From assembly GCA_965216255.1 (NCBI GenBank), contig OZ244148.1:4774001-4838000 (forward strand): a stretch of 64,000 nucleotides of DNA, in the 5' to 3' direction. This stretch comes from G965216255 sp965216255. GTDB taxonomy: Bacteria > Bacteroidota > Rhodothermia > Rhodothermales > Bin80. The position numbers and the translations under genes are program-made. This document shows positions 46,916-57,069 of this stretch, in pieces. Numbering within the stretch: position 1 is the stretch's first letter; each line of letters opens with the position of its first letter. The notes below the pieces were generated by a model. The model ran no database searches, was not told the DNA's origin, and saw only the letters and a program-made list of their open reading frames with translations.

Positions 46916-49900
46916 GTGCCTACAAGCATCACGTCTTCCAATGCGCTTACGCCTAAAGCGCGGCTATCTTCTGCATGCTTCAACGTGAGAATCACGAAGG
47001 AAAGGCGGCGTAGTATTGACGGGCCTGGTACTCTCGTGGCAATTTTCATGCTTGCCTGCCTAGTTCCGGTACGAGACAGTGCTTCTCAGCAGAGCACGCA
47101 CAAGCCTGCACTGCGCGTCTCTGAACAGCAGGCCCAAAGTGCGGAATCAGCCGGAGATGCCAGCCGGGAGGGCACGGAGTCTGTTCGTCCCGTGCAGAAT
47201 GGAGAGTCGGCTGCTGCCAGGATTAGCGTGAGTGTAACGCGGACGGCGGCAAATGCAAGCCGCGCTTGTCCCGACACTACTCCCCCTGACTTCTGCGAGA
47301 GCGACGGCGGTATTATATTTGGTGTAACCCTGCTGGACCCCGACGACGGCACCCCGCTTGTGACCCCGACATACGAATGGGTACATGTTCGCACGGTAGA
47401 CGGAACTGCAATCGCTGGTTCGGACTACGAGGGAATAAAAAATCAAAGAATGGATTATCCACCTGGTTCAGTTAGAGCTTCTGTTGTAATTCGCCTGTTA
47501 GACGACCTCGTTCCCGAGCCTACCGAGACGTTCAATATAGAATTGTTTAACTCAACTAAAGGCATAAATATCACGATCCCGGTCGTAACATTCACTATTT
47601 TCGATGACGACGCACTTCCGGAAATCACTTTTGGGCCAAGCTCCGATACCAACGTTAGCGAATGCGGACCGGACGCCTCTTTTTCCGTGGTGCTTGATGC
47701 CAGCAGCGGAGGTGCGGTGACGGTCGACTACGCCACTTCAGACGGCACGGCCAGTGAAGACGAGGACTACAGGAAGTCCATGGGAACGCTCACATTTGCG
47801 CCGGGCTATACTAGAAAGACGGTAAGCCTACCCATATTGGTGGACAACGTGCCCGAGCCGACCGAGACTTTCTTTATGTCGCTATCGAATCCCAGCGGTG
47901 CCATGCTGGGCGATAGACGACGGCTCCTTGTGACAATAGTGGATGCTGCTTGCGGGATAGGTGTGTCCATTGCGGATGTCGGAGCATCCGAAGATTCCGG
48001 GGAGATGAGCTTTGCCGTGACACTGGATGCGCAGTCCGGCCAACCGGTGCCATTGAATTATGCAACAGCGGATGAAACGGCAACGGCAGGAGTGGACTAC
48101 ATCCCACCTTCCGACCCGCTGATCTTCGAGCCGTTTGAGACGGAAAAGATCATTTCGGTGACCATCCTGGATGACGATCTTCCCGAGTTGAACGAAACAT
48201 TTGCAGTGATGCTTTCTGATCCGAGCAACACGGGTCTGGTGGATCTTGTCCGCGCCAGGGCGACGGGAACGATCATCGATGATGAAGGGGTAAGCCTCTC
48301 GATAGCGGACTCGAAGGTGGCAGAGGACAGCGGGCAGATGGAATTTACTGTAACGCTGAATGCCGCCGTGTCAGCAGCTCTGGCTGTTAACTTCAGCACG
48401 TCGGACGCAACGGCACGGGCCGGTTCCGATTACGCCGCGACATCGGACGTGCTAATGTTTGGCGTCGGAGATACGGAAGCGACCGCCAGGGTAGAAGTAC
48501 TTGCCGATGCTGTCATAGAGGAAGACGAGACATTTACGGTAACCTTGTCCGCACCAAGCGTTGCTGGCATCAGTCTGTTCCGGGAATCGGCCACGGGGAC
48601 CATCCTAAACGATGACTTTTCGATACTCTCGGTGGCAGACACGTCAGCCATGGAAGGGTCGGGTCGGGTAGAATTTACTGTAACGCTCAGTGAAGAGAGC
48701 GTGGATGCCATCCAGTTTCGCTACCACACGTCCGATGGCACGGCGGAAGCAGGCCCGGATTACGAAATGTCGGAAGATTTGGTTACGATTCAGCCGGGCG
48801 CAACAGAAGTTTCGATTGTAGTGCCGGTCTTCGAGGATGTGCTGGACGAGGATGCAGAAACCTTTACAATTACCCTGCAGGATCCTGTCGGTGCATCCCT
48901 TGCAAACAAGGTAGCCACGGCCACCATCATCGATAATGATGACCCACCGGGGCTTTCCATACAGGATGCAACTGCCCGGGAAAGTGCAGGCGAGATGGCG
49001 TTTGTCGTTGTTCTGGATGTCGCAAGCGGCAAGAGCATTACTGTGGAATACGCGACATCCGAAGGTACGGCTGAGGCCGGTAGTGACTACCGTCAGGTGG
49101 TGCATACCCTCGAAATAGAACGCGACTTCGTGACGAAGACCGTGTACATACCAATTTTGGAAGACTTGGTGGACGAAGATGACGAAACGTTTACCGTGAC
49201 TTTGACCAATCCCGCAAACGCCACAATAACCGATGGTCAGGCTACCGGCACAATCATTGATGACACTGATCCGCCGGGGATTACCATTGCAGATGCAATG
49301 GCCTCGGAGAGTGACGGGAGTATTACGTTTGCAGCAGTTCTAAGTACGGTAAGCGCACGCGAGATCACCGTAGCGTTCTCGACTTCGGATGGCACGGCAG
49401 TTGCAGGAATGGATTACACGGAGCTAGCCGGCGTGCTGTCTTTCGCACCTGGAGACACAACCGAGCATATCGAGATAGCTGTGCTGGAAGATCTGGTGGA
49501 CGAAGACGAGGAAGCGTTTACGGTACTGCTCGGCAATCCCGTCAACGTAACACTGACAGATGAAAGCGCCACCGGGCGGATTGCTGACAACGATGATCGG
49601 GGGATCGCCTTAAGTAGTACGGCCCTGGAGATAGAGGAGGGCTCTACTGCTACGTATACCGTTGTACTTACGACGCTGCCGACGGCGAATGTTAGCGTCG
49701 ATATAGGCGGAATCTCTGGAGACGTGAGTGTGGACAAGCCCCGGCTTTCGTTCACGCCGGACAATTGGGGGGACGAGCAGACCGTTACGGTATCGGCCGC
49801 CGAAGACGATGACGCTGTTACGGACGACGTTGTAACGCTGACGCACGCTGCGGCGGGCGGAGACTATGCGGGCCACGTGGGGTCGGCAGTCGTTGTGACG

Positions 49901-51616
49901 ATCCTGGAAAACGACGCCGCAGGTGTGGTGATTGACCCGACGGAATTGGTAGTAGTAGAGGGTAGCAGCGCCGACTACACGGTAGTTCTGACCTCTGCGC
50001 CCACCGGCTCGGTAACAGTGTCGATGACAGCAGATCTTTCGACGACGGACCTGCGCGCAGATCCGTCAGTGCTGACGTTTTCGGCTGCGGACTGGGATCA
50101 GGCGAAGGCGGTAACGGTGACGGCCCTGGACGATGCGGACGTGATGGAGGACGAGCCAATATCGCTTCCCCATGTGGTGGCCGGTGCAGACTACGAAGGC
50201 GTCACTGCCGCAGCCGTTGTCGTCACAATTGAAGAGGACGAAACGACGTGGGATGTCATCGGAGCCGACTGGCTGGCGCGCTTCGGTCGCACGGTGGCCA
50301 GTCAGACCATGGCCACCATTGGTGCGCGGCTGACCCGCTTCAACGAATTTCCGACTCGAGTCAGTGTCGGAGGCATGATCCCGGCTCTTGAAGGCGTTGG
50401 TCCCGCGTACAGCCTCTATGTGCCAGGTAGCGAGCACGAGCGTCCTGGCAGGCTCTTGCAGCAGACTTCCTTTGATTTTTCATCGATGCGCCGGTCCAGT
50501 GACGGCGTTAAGCGCACAACCGCCTGGGGCCGTGTGGCGGATATGCCGTTTGCCGGTGTGGGCTCCGGGTTCGACATGGATGCCAATGTACTGACCGCCA
50601 TTGTGGGCGCGGATTTCGAACGCAATCGCCTATTGGTTGGTCTCGGCGCTTCCACGGCCCTGGCAGACGGTGGATACACATTCGGGACAGGTGCCGAAGG
50701 TGAGGGATCGATATCGACGTTTCTTACCAGCATGTATCCCTACATGCGCTACCGCTTTACGGACCGTTTCATGGCCTGGGGTCTGCTGGGATATGGAATA
50801 GGTTCTTTGACGCTAAAGGAGGGTGCGCGAGGCACGGAGACAGATGCGAGTGTCACCATGCGTATGGCCGGCTTCGGTGCCCACGGATCGCTGGTTCCTG
50901 GTGGCAATACGCGCAGGCTTGATGTAGCGGTAAAGTCCGACGCCTTTGTTGTTCGGACCGTATCGGCGGAAGAAGAAACCGTTGCGCGAAAATACGGCGA
51001 TGCGCTGAGAATCCGCTTGGCTTTGGAAAGCTCTTACCGAATCAGACTTGGCGCCTCTTCGAGCTTGACGCCGTCGCTGGAAGTGGCGGCACGTCAGGAT
51101 GCGGGTCATGCGGAAAAGGGCGCCGGCATGGAGCTTGTCGGGGCACTCCGGTTCTCGGCAGGCAACCTGGCGTTCGAGGCCTCCGGTCGTAATCTGATGC
51201 TGCACCAGGACAAAGAATACAAGGAATGGGGCGTTGGCGGCACGTTTCGGTATTCGCGCTTTACGTCTGGCCGTGGCCCATTCTTCGTCGTACGGCCGAA
51301 CTGGGGTCGGGCCTCCACCGGAGCAGGCCCGCTCTGGATGTCTGGCAGCCTATCCAGGTTGGAGCGAAGCCGCACGTCGCGGCAGCATCGCGTGACTTCG
51401 GAAGCGGGTTACGGGCTCAATTGGCCTGGGCGTGCGGCAATTGTCAGGCCTTATGCGGCAGTGGACATAGCGGGAATGCAATTCCGGGCGGTGCGCGCTG
51501 GAGGACGCCTGCTACTGGGTTCAAATCTTCGAGTCCATCTTGAAGGAGGCCGCCGCACGGAAAATTACGGGCCTGCCCAGCTCAATGTGACGCTTCGGGG
51601 GGTATTGGACTTGTAA
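46916..51616 (+). CDS. Calx-beta repeat protein with autotransporter-like barrel
   Basis: Up to 1566 residues. The start is uncertain: ATG 46916 precedes a long charged leader, and a signal-like stretch (GPGTLVAIFMLACLVPVRDSASQQ) begins only near 47020; a purine-rich AAGGAAAGG at 46996 hints at a later start. Next come about nine Calx-beta-like repeats with a period near 328 bases (copies near 47617, 47960, 48292, 48622, 48950, 49277, 49601, 49923). Each has the pattern E-x-x-x-x-x-x-F-x-V-x-L ... DYATSDGTAxAGxDY ... E-x-x-E-x-F-x-V. The part from about residue 1110 (DWLARFGRTVASQ) to the end is a barrel like those of autotransporters, with DMDANVLTAIVGADFERNRLL and a final strand LNVTLRGVLDL. 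This suggests a self-presented, Ca2+-stabilised surface adhesin. Confidence 0.85.
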   Translation: MPTSITSSNALTPKARLSSACFNVRITKERRRSIDGPGTLVAIFMLACLVPVRDSASQQSTHKPALRVSEQQAQSAESAGDASREGTESVRPVQNGESAAARISVSVTRTAANASRACPDTTPPDFCESDGGIIFGVTLLDPDDGTPLVTPTYEWVHVRTVDGTAIAGSDYEGIKNQRMDYPPGSVRASVVIRLLDDLVPEPTETFNIELFNSTKGINITIPVVTFTIFDDDALPEITFGPSSDTNVSECGPDASFSVVLDASSGGAVTVDYATSDGTASEDEDYRKSMGTLTFAPGYTRKTVSLPILVDNVPEPTETFFMSLSNPSGAMLGDRRRLLVTIVDAACGIGVSIADVGASEDSGEMSFAVTLDAQSGQPVPLNYATADETATAGVDYIPPSDPLIFEPFETEKIISVTILDDDLPELNETFAVMLSDPSNTGLVDLVRARATGTIIDDEGVSLSIADSKVAEDSGQMEFTVTLNAAVSAALAVNFSTSDATARAGSDYAATSDVLMFGVGDTEATARVEVLADAVIEEDETFTVTLSAPSVAGISLFRESATGTILNDDFSILSVADTSAMEGSGRVEFTVTLSEESVDAIQFRYHTSDGTAEAGPDYEMSEDLVTIQPGATEVSIVVPVFEDVLDEDAETFTITLQDPVGASLANKVATATIIDNDDPPGLSIQDATARESAGEMAFVVVLDVASGKSITVEYATSEGTAEAGSDYRQVVHTLEIERDFVTKTVYIPILEDLVDEDDETFTVTLTNPANATITDGQATGTIIDDTDPPGITIADAMASESDGSITFAAVLSTVSAREITVAFSTSDGTAVAGMDYTELAGVLSFAPGDTTEHIEIAVLEDLVDEDEEAFTVLLGNPVNVTLTDESATGRIADNDDRGIALSSTALEIEEGSTATYTVVLTTLPTANVSVDIGGISGDVSVDKPRLSFTPDNWGDEQTVTVSAAEDDDAVTDDVVTLTHAAAGGDYAGHVGSAVVVTILENDAAGVVIDPTELVVVEGSSADYTVVLTSAPTGSVTVSMTADLSTTDLRADPSVLTFSAADWDQAKAVTVTALDDADVMEDEPISLPHVVAGADYEGVTAAAVVVTIEEDETTWDVIGADWLARFGRTVASQTMATIGARLTRFNEFPTRVSVGGMIPALEGVGPAYSLYVPGSEHERPGRLLQQTSFDFSSMRRSSDGVKRTTAWGRVADMPFAGVGSGFDMDANVLTAIVGADFERNRLLVGLGASTALADGGYTFGTGAEGEGSISTFLTSMYPYMRYRFTDRFMAWGLLGYGIGSLTLKEGARGTETDASVTMRMAGFGAHGSLVPGGNTRRLDVAVKSDAFVVRTVSAEEETVARKYGDALRIRLALESSYRIRLGASSSLTPSLEVAARQDAGHAEKGAGMELVGALRFSAGNLAFEASGRNLMLHQDKEYKEWGVGGTFRYSRFTSGRGPFFVVRPNWGRASTGAGPLWMSGSLSRLERSRTSRQHRVTSEAGYGLNWPGRAAIVRPYAAVDIAGMQFRAVRAGGRLLLGSNLRVHLEGGRRTENYGPAQLNVTLRGVLDL

Positions 51617-51849
51617 GGCCAGGCGTGTGAATTCTTGGCAGTGAATCAACTTATCACGCACTACTTTGCGACGACGTGGGATGGAAGATTGCCAGTTGCG
51701 CCAGCCTTATCCAACATCGAGGGCAAGCGAACTGATTGGCAATCTCTGGCAAGTGAAATGCTAGATTTGTGACTGCGAATAATGCAGGCTGCATTCTTTC
51801 CATTACAAGGAGATACGCGAGCGCAGAAATCAGTGCGTACATCCTTGGC

Positions 51850-52036
51850 ACACGAAGCTGGAGCTGTTGGCTTGCGGTTCGAACCAGCTGTGGACGTGGG
51901 ATATCACCACGCTACGGGGCTCCTAGAAGGGCATGTATTACAAGCTGTACGTGGCACTGGATGTCTTCAGCCGCTACGTGGTAGGCTGGACTATAGCCCC
52001 CATGAGTTTGCCGCGCTGGCGAAGGATCTCATCACG
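51850..52036 (+). pseudogene. IS3-type transposase fragment, 5' exon
   Basis: Reads KLELLACGSNQLWTWDITTLRGS, an in-frame TAG, then KGMYYKLYVALDVFSRYVVGWTIAP, and after a one-base shift HEFAALAKDLIT. This is the rve integrase core with the first catalytic Asp in WTWDIT. The piece ends exactly at the group II intron 5' splice site. The 5' two-thirds of the gene are absent. The remainder (DTCARLNVKPIQ...) resumes in frame after the introns at 53368. Confidence 0.75.
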
Positions 52037-53367
52037 GTGCGCCAGGCTAACTGGCCAAGTACAGGAGGTGTAAGTCCTCTGTGGTAAAGGATATAACCAA
52101 TCCATATCTCTCCCCAAGCCGTGCGGTCGTTCTCGTGAGGGAACGGGCGAAGCGTCGGCAGGGGTGCATATGGGCGGAGCTAATGAGCGCCGAAAGGACC
52201 ATTGTTCGGAGTGCCGAAGTCCTCGTGTTGGCTGAAGGCAATACTGATTGGACCGATATGGTGAGGTTCAAGAGGGCTCCGCGGCGTCCAAGAACTCAGG
52301 CATGTATGTACGTACAAGGTTGGGACCTGGGAGGCCTCCTCGCTGCCCAGCGCTTAGGGCGGGGCCGCCAAAGCCAAGGCATTGCCGAGCGGAGGATGAA
52401 CGGCGAGGAGGAGTCAGATGCGATGATAGTAGCGATGAAGCCGGCGAACAAAGCGCGGAGGATCGTGCGGCGGAGTTGGTGGAGCGAAGCGTCGCACCCG
52501 AGGGGAAATCGGACAACCCAACACATACCGGACGCAGAGCCGGACTTCGTGTGTCACATGGGATGGTTCGGTTACGGCTATGGGTTGGTTAGCCGGCCCA
52601 TTAACGTCATGCGCGGCGGCGCGACCTGAGGGAGGAGCCGGATGCCTTAACGGGCACGTCCGGATCTGTGCGGGGGGCCCGGGGAAACCCGGGGCCTACC
52701 GGTGTGCCAGGCATGATCAACAGCTTGGAGGTGCAAGTCCTCTATCCAGCCAGATGGCGGCGAAGGATTAGCGAAGCGCAAGGGCGTCGTCGTGAGGCGG
52801 GGTCTGAAGGAAGCGTGTAGCAAACCCGCGACCTGATGAACAAGAACCGAATACGAGGCCTACCCGATCGGACGAGCGAGCCGGTTATCGCAAAGTCCGC
52901 GTCATCTATGCGTCGGGGTGGTAGATTCGGCAGGTGTGCGGGGAAGGCGGTTGGTCTTACCCTGGGAGATCTGCGTTGTGTCCGGCTAAGCCGGACTGAA
53001 CGTGTCGTAAGGCACGTGACCGCAACGCAGAAGTCAGCAGAGGGCATAGTAGTCGGCTTAGCCGACGAAGGCCCGAACAATGGACAGGGATAGTAGGACG
53101 GCAAGCTCATGCGAGCAATGCGGCAGAAAATCCAGCTAACGCTGCCTTTTGCGTGGGACAGCCCCGGTGAATCCGGCGGTGCCCGTGGGGAAGGGACCGA
53201 AGTTCGCACGGCGCAACCCGAATCCGAACTCCCGGCACGTAGCGGCCTGGTGGCCCTGGCACCCAAGTCGGTTTGCTCAAGTCCATTGAACCGCCGTGTA
53301 CGGACCCGTACGCACGGTGGTGTGGGGGGGGGTGGGGGCCGTGAGGCCCCCACCTATCCCGATCGAT
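52037..53367 (+). ncRNA. Outer group II intron of a twintron, ORF-depleted
   Basis: The 5' end GTGCG (52037) fits the GUGYG consensus. Domain I sequence (GGTGTAAGTCCTC, GGGCGAAGCGTCGGCAGGGG, GGAGCTAATGAGCGCC) follows. A vestige of the intron-encoded protein begins at 52396 (MNGEEESDAMIVAMKPANKA, frameshifted), but the reverse transcriptase and maturase core is gone. Domain V is 52635-52667 (GAGCCGGATGCCTTAAC...). Domain VI has a GC stem and a bulged A at 52698. Its 3' end is split: 52701 is followed by the inner intron, and the last four bases CGAT are 53364-53367, giving A plus seven bases to the splice site. Removal of both introns joins ATCACG to GATACC and restores the transposase frame. 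Confidence 0.82.
52702..53363 (+). ncRNA. Inner group II intron, inserted in domain VI of the outer intron
   Basis: 662 bases from GTGTG (52702) to CCCGAT (53363). Domain I carries GGAGGTGCAAGTCCTC and the region up to AAGTCAGCAGAGGGCATAGT. A residual N-terminus of the intron protein begins at 53109 (MRAMRQKIQLTLPFAWDSPGE) and is cut after about 45 codons. Domain V lies at about 53289-53321 (CCGCCGTGTACGGACCCGTACG...). Domain VI has a GGGGGCC/GGCCCCC stem, and branch A 53356 is followed by seven bases to the 3' end, exactly as in the outer intron. Insertion falls between the outer branch site and the outer 3' splice site. Confidence 0.82.
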
Positions 53368-53431
53368 GATACCTGCGCGCGCCTGAACGTAAAACCAATC
53401 CAGCTGGTCATCCATTCGGATCGCGGCCCGG
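53368..53431 (+). pseudogene. IS3-type transposase fragment, 3' exon
   Basis: Reads DTCARLNVKPIQLVIHSDRGP, carrying the second catalytic Asp (HSDRG). Similarity is lost soon after VMVSK. It continues the fragment ending at 52036 without a frame change once the introns are removed. Confidence 0.72.
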
Positions 53432-53494
53432 TCATGGTCTCCAAGAGCTGCACGTACAATAAAACGGGAATGGTCACTTCGCGATAGAGCGCCA

Positions 53495-53845
53495 TCACTT
53501 TAATTTGAGGTCAAGACCCCAACAGTCCGGCATATTATGTACGTAGGACGTGTCATGGGGCTTGCCATTTGTCATTGCGTCGAGTCGGGCCTGGTGATAG
53601 TCCAGCGCATCAATCAGTGCGTCCCTGACGGGAGGACTGGCCTCGGTTCCGTCTGCGAGTGTCCACGAACTGAGCCCCGAGTCCGTATTCACTTGCTTGA
53701 GCGTTCCAAGCGCTTCGTTCATTCGAGTAGCGCTCCGAGTTTACAGGCGGTCGATAATCTCGTCTTGTGACAGTGGCCCATTGGCCGCAACAGGGAAGGC
53801 GAGTGCTACGAACTGGACGCAACGCTTGCCGGTCATGGTACGCAT
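53495..53845 (-). pseudogene. Small unknown protein, one premature stop
   Basis: Reads MRTMTGKRCVQFVALAFPVAANGP LSQDEIIDRL, then TAA (53741-53743), then TRSATRMNEALGTLKQVNTDSG ... WGLDLKLK. The two halves lie in one frame and keep a sensible composition. The internal ATG (53836) overlaps the stop of the preceding gene as ATGA, a typical coupled start. The first part resembles a short signal peptide with a small periplasmic or exported product. I do not recognise the family. It pairs with the SH3-like gene upstream on the same strand and has decayed with it. Confidence 0.5.
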
Positions 53846-54780
53846 CGCTTCCTCAGTGTCTCCAAGTCGCGTTCCAGTTCGCGGGCTATCTAATGGTCCA
53901 CTCGCCCAAGAGCCGTGCTGTATTCTTCAAATAATGTCCGAAGCACGGTGATTTCATTCTCATCGCAGGAATCCTTTTCTCCAAGGCCCAACCTCTCGGA
54001 GAGCCGTGCAAGCAGCGCCGGTACGTACGTGCCGTACGGGTGACGCTTTATGTACTCTAGCTCGTGAGACAGAACCCACAGCCAGCAACCCAGGTTGCCT
54101 GCGCAGTCGTGGTATATGCGCTGCTGCGCGGCATTCTAGGCAATACTGTCTGCCCAGGGGTGGTCTGCATACTTTTCGTGGAGGGACCAAAAAGCCCCTT
54201 CCTGTACGGCGAAAAGTCCACCTGGCTCGAAGTAGTAGACCGGGGGGCTGTTGCGCTTGTACCATTGTGTCACTTCAGGTCGCCGCCGATCATGCCATTC
54301 AATAGTCTCCGTGGTCCGAACCAGTACCAGAAGCTCAAGCAATTCCATTTCCAGCGATCCCTCTACCTGTACGCCCTGCCATTTATGCTCGAATAACCCG
54401 TGGACCGTAGCCATGCGTCCGAACGGCATGCGGCCCGTTAGCCGGTTTGTGCTGTTAACAATCGCTACCAAGGCACGCTCCGGTTCTTCAGGGTCAAGCG
54501 GGGTGAGCAGCTTGAAGAAAATGAAACAGTCACCCTCCCCGTCGATCGAAACATGAATCCAATCTTGTGACTCCGACGGCTCCGAGGCAGGTTCCACGAG
54601 GTTAGCTACGTCAAGCCGCACAACGACTTCAGCGGAAAGCGAAGGTGCGTCCCGGCAAGCCACTTGGCGGCCAAGAATCGCATATTGCCCGTTGGCTGGC
54701 GCTACCAATCCAAGGCACAGCAAGAAAAGGAGGCAGCTGCCTTTCACCAGAGTTGGGGCATTCGCTTGGGACGCCTCCAT
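53833..54780 (-). pseudogene. Exported SH3-like protein, two premature stops
   Basis: Starts at ATG 54780 with a signal peptide (SCLLFLLCLGLVAPANGQ) and a segment like a bacterial SH3b domain (VACRDAPSLSAEVVVRL ... DWIHVSIDGEGDCFIFF). The frame meets TAG at 54136-54138 (after WADSIA), continues with clearly coding sequence (NAAQQRIYHDCAGNLGCWLWVLSHELEYIKRHPYGTYVPALLARLSERLGL), meets a second TAG at 53890-53892 (after GRVDH), and ends at TGA 53833-53835. The full product would be about 315 residues. The catalytic role, if any, is unknown. The first 214 codons still form an intact SH3-like product. Confidence 0.6.
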
Positions 54781-55204
54781 AACATGTCTCGGACGCTGGT
54801 GTAAGTCTACTGTATTCTGGTGTGCACGCCGTCAGCGTTGGTAAGCCGATTCTTGCGAAGGAAGAACAGAAATGTGAGGCAGAACTGGTATAACCAGGTT
54901 TGACACGGTGACACGTGCCATATAGCGCCCAGCGCGAGAATGTATAACACGATCTCGACCGCATGAAATCCTCAAAGCAGCATTGTCAGCCTGCGGCGAG
55001 TGTCCAGCCACCACAGGCCACGCTCCTCGTTGCGGTTATAATGTTCGAATAGGGCTTCGATACAGTGAGGCATGCAAGATACGAAGCCCTGGTACTTCGC
55101 ACCCCATGCTATTTCTTCTCGGTGCTCCAATCCTGCCCCGGCCAAGCGCTTGCGTATCGATTCGTGTGCCCCGTCATGATTCAGTGGGCCTGTGCATACT
55201 ACGC
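54781..55204. other. Spacer before the IS21 remnant
   Basis: No supportable gene. It should contain the promoter of the exported SH3-like gene on the minus strand. The IS21-type end repeats start just beyond 55204. Confidence 0.35.
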
Positions 55205-55432
55205 TTCAAATCGTCCACCTCATACGGTGGGAGTCGTCCATGTTTTCCGGTTGAAGCCGTCCACCTATTCCATTGGAAGCCATCCATTTCTTGGCATTTG
55301 CCGGAATGACAGGTCGGAGCAGGTATTGTCGGATATGCGGTGTCAATGACGGGGCTGGGGATTCCTTGAAAGCCATGGGTATCAGTCAGTTTTCCAACTA
55401 TTCGGGATGTGACCGATGCCTGCAAAACGAAT

Positions 55433-55700
55433 TTCCATGCGTAAACTCAGAGACGAATTTCGACCGGCGCTGCATGCCAGGCTGAGCGTGCGCGCCGTCG
55501 CACGCAGCCTGGGGCTGTTGTATAGCACAGCGATTATCAACGCTGTGCGTGTCAAGCTGGCCTTGCATGGCCACTCGAGGACGACATGACGGGCCTAGAT
55601 CTGGGAAGAAAGCTCTTCGTCAAACCCGGTGTGGAGGGTGTGCCGCGACCACAGCCTGACTGTGTGCACATCCAATGGACTTCTGGAGCATCTTCGTGCT
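55433..55700 (+). pseudogene. istA fragment (IS21 transposase N-terminus)
   Basis: MRKLRDEFRPALHARLSVRAVARSLGLLYSTAI matches the N-terminal HTH of IstA. After a frame change, WPLEDDMTGLDLGRKLFVKPGVEGVPRPQPDCVHI follows, the next conserved part. The remaining DDE domain is missing, cut by the adjacent element. Confidence 0.65.
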
Positions 55701-55740
55701 GGCCATCCTGAAGTAAGGACTCGGCTGTGACTTTGATCGG

Positions 55741-56846
55741 TTGAGGGTCAATCACATGGATATCGCGCGCCGAAGGCTGGGGTTGGATGACAAGATGGGT
55801 AATCGTGTCATCTTCCGGAGGCAGACCATCATCGACAAAGTTTCGAAGCTGACGCCGGAGCTGTGGGATGAGGTCAATGAGGTCGTAGTGGCCTGGGGGC
55901 ACCAGGAAGCGGGTGCTGCAGAAGAGTTGCATACACGGGCAGACTCTGTTGTTGTGGAGACCGACGTGCACTGGCCGACCAATGTGCGGCTATTGTGGGA
56001 TGCCATCCAGTGTATAGTGCTGTTGGTCACGGCATCGAGGTACGGCATAGCGGGCTGGCGCAAGTACAGGAGCTGGCTGCGCACTGTGCATGCACACTTT
56101 GCTCCGGTGTCTGGCGCACGAAAGAGGATGTACAGGCCTACTTGGAAATATGCCAGGTGGTGGTAAAGAAAGTGGAGTCCACGGTGCAGGCGTTGCAGCA
56201 GCAGTCCGTGCCGCATCAGGAGTCTACGCGGTATCTGACGCACTGTGAGTGTCAGATAGAATAGGTAAGACGGCGGTTGATTCAGAATTCCGCACGAGGG
56301 GAAGGCATTTTCGGTGTATGAAGCGCACACGCGTTGGATCTGCAAGCAGAAAGCCGGCATCATGGGAGGGTTAGGGGTGCCGGTGTGTGTTATAGAAGAC
56401 CCGCACCCATTCATGCTCCACCACATGATTCAGTGGGAGGGCACGCACGTAGCCGCGGCCGTGCTCCTGTTGACGGAAACGAAGAAGCGCTACGGTGCCG
56501 TAGTTTGCTGTAGTGTGGATAGAGCTATTACAGTCCAGACAATCTTACCGCGTTAGAGGCAGAGCTGGGGCTGGCTGTGATGCCCAGGAAGGCAAAAGGC
56601 ACGGAGGCCTCTCGTGAGCGGGAAAGGGCCGATGCCTTCGAGGCAGCGCGTCGGCAGCATCCGGCGATTGAGTCAGCGATCAACAACCTGGAGCACCGCG
56701 GATTGAATCGTGTGCGGGCGCATGGCAAGGAAGGATTTGCGCGCAGCGTGGCGCTTTCGGTTGTGGCGGCGAATGTGCATCGCCTCGGATTGATACTGCG
56801 CCAGCGGGAGACTGAGCGGAGCAAGCACCAGCGTCTGGCTGCCTGA
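55741..56846 (+). pseudogene. ISNCY-type DDE transposase, frameshifted
   Basis: Three pieces lie in order. LTPELWDEVNEVVVAWGHQEAGAAEE ... DSVVVETDVHWPTNVRLLWDAIQ carries the first Asp (the motif VET(N/D)VHxPTDxxLLWDA). Then comes YEAHTRWICKQKAGIMGGLGVPVCVIEDPHPFMLHH, and finally SYYSPDNLTALEAELGLAVMPRKAKG leading to FEAARRQHPAIESAINNLEHRGLNR with the catalytic Glu. At least two frameshifts (near 56270-56310 and near 56525) separate them. The N-terminal third is absent. The element interrupted the IS21 remnant. Confidence 0.72.
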
Positions 56847-57069
56847 ACAAGCAAGCCGCAGAGATTGCCGAGAAAGACGATGCTTATGAGCGGACTCGGA
56901 TTGCTATGTCAGCGTTGGCTGCAACCGTTCAAGAGTGGCCTGTTTCATGCACGGGCATGCATTTCGCGGCATGGAAACCACGTTCTGAGCGCATTCACGT
57001 AGGCCCGTCAGACTCCGACAATCCTGAATATTGCCACTGAAATTCCGTGATGGAGCCTTGTGCAAGCTA

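Noticed and set aside
46022..46988. Overlapping frames of 170-190 residues upstream of the Calx-beta gene
   Set aside because: Competing frames of equal length on the same stretch, low-complexity translations and no family match.
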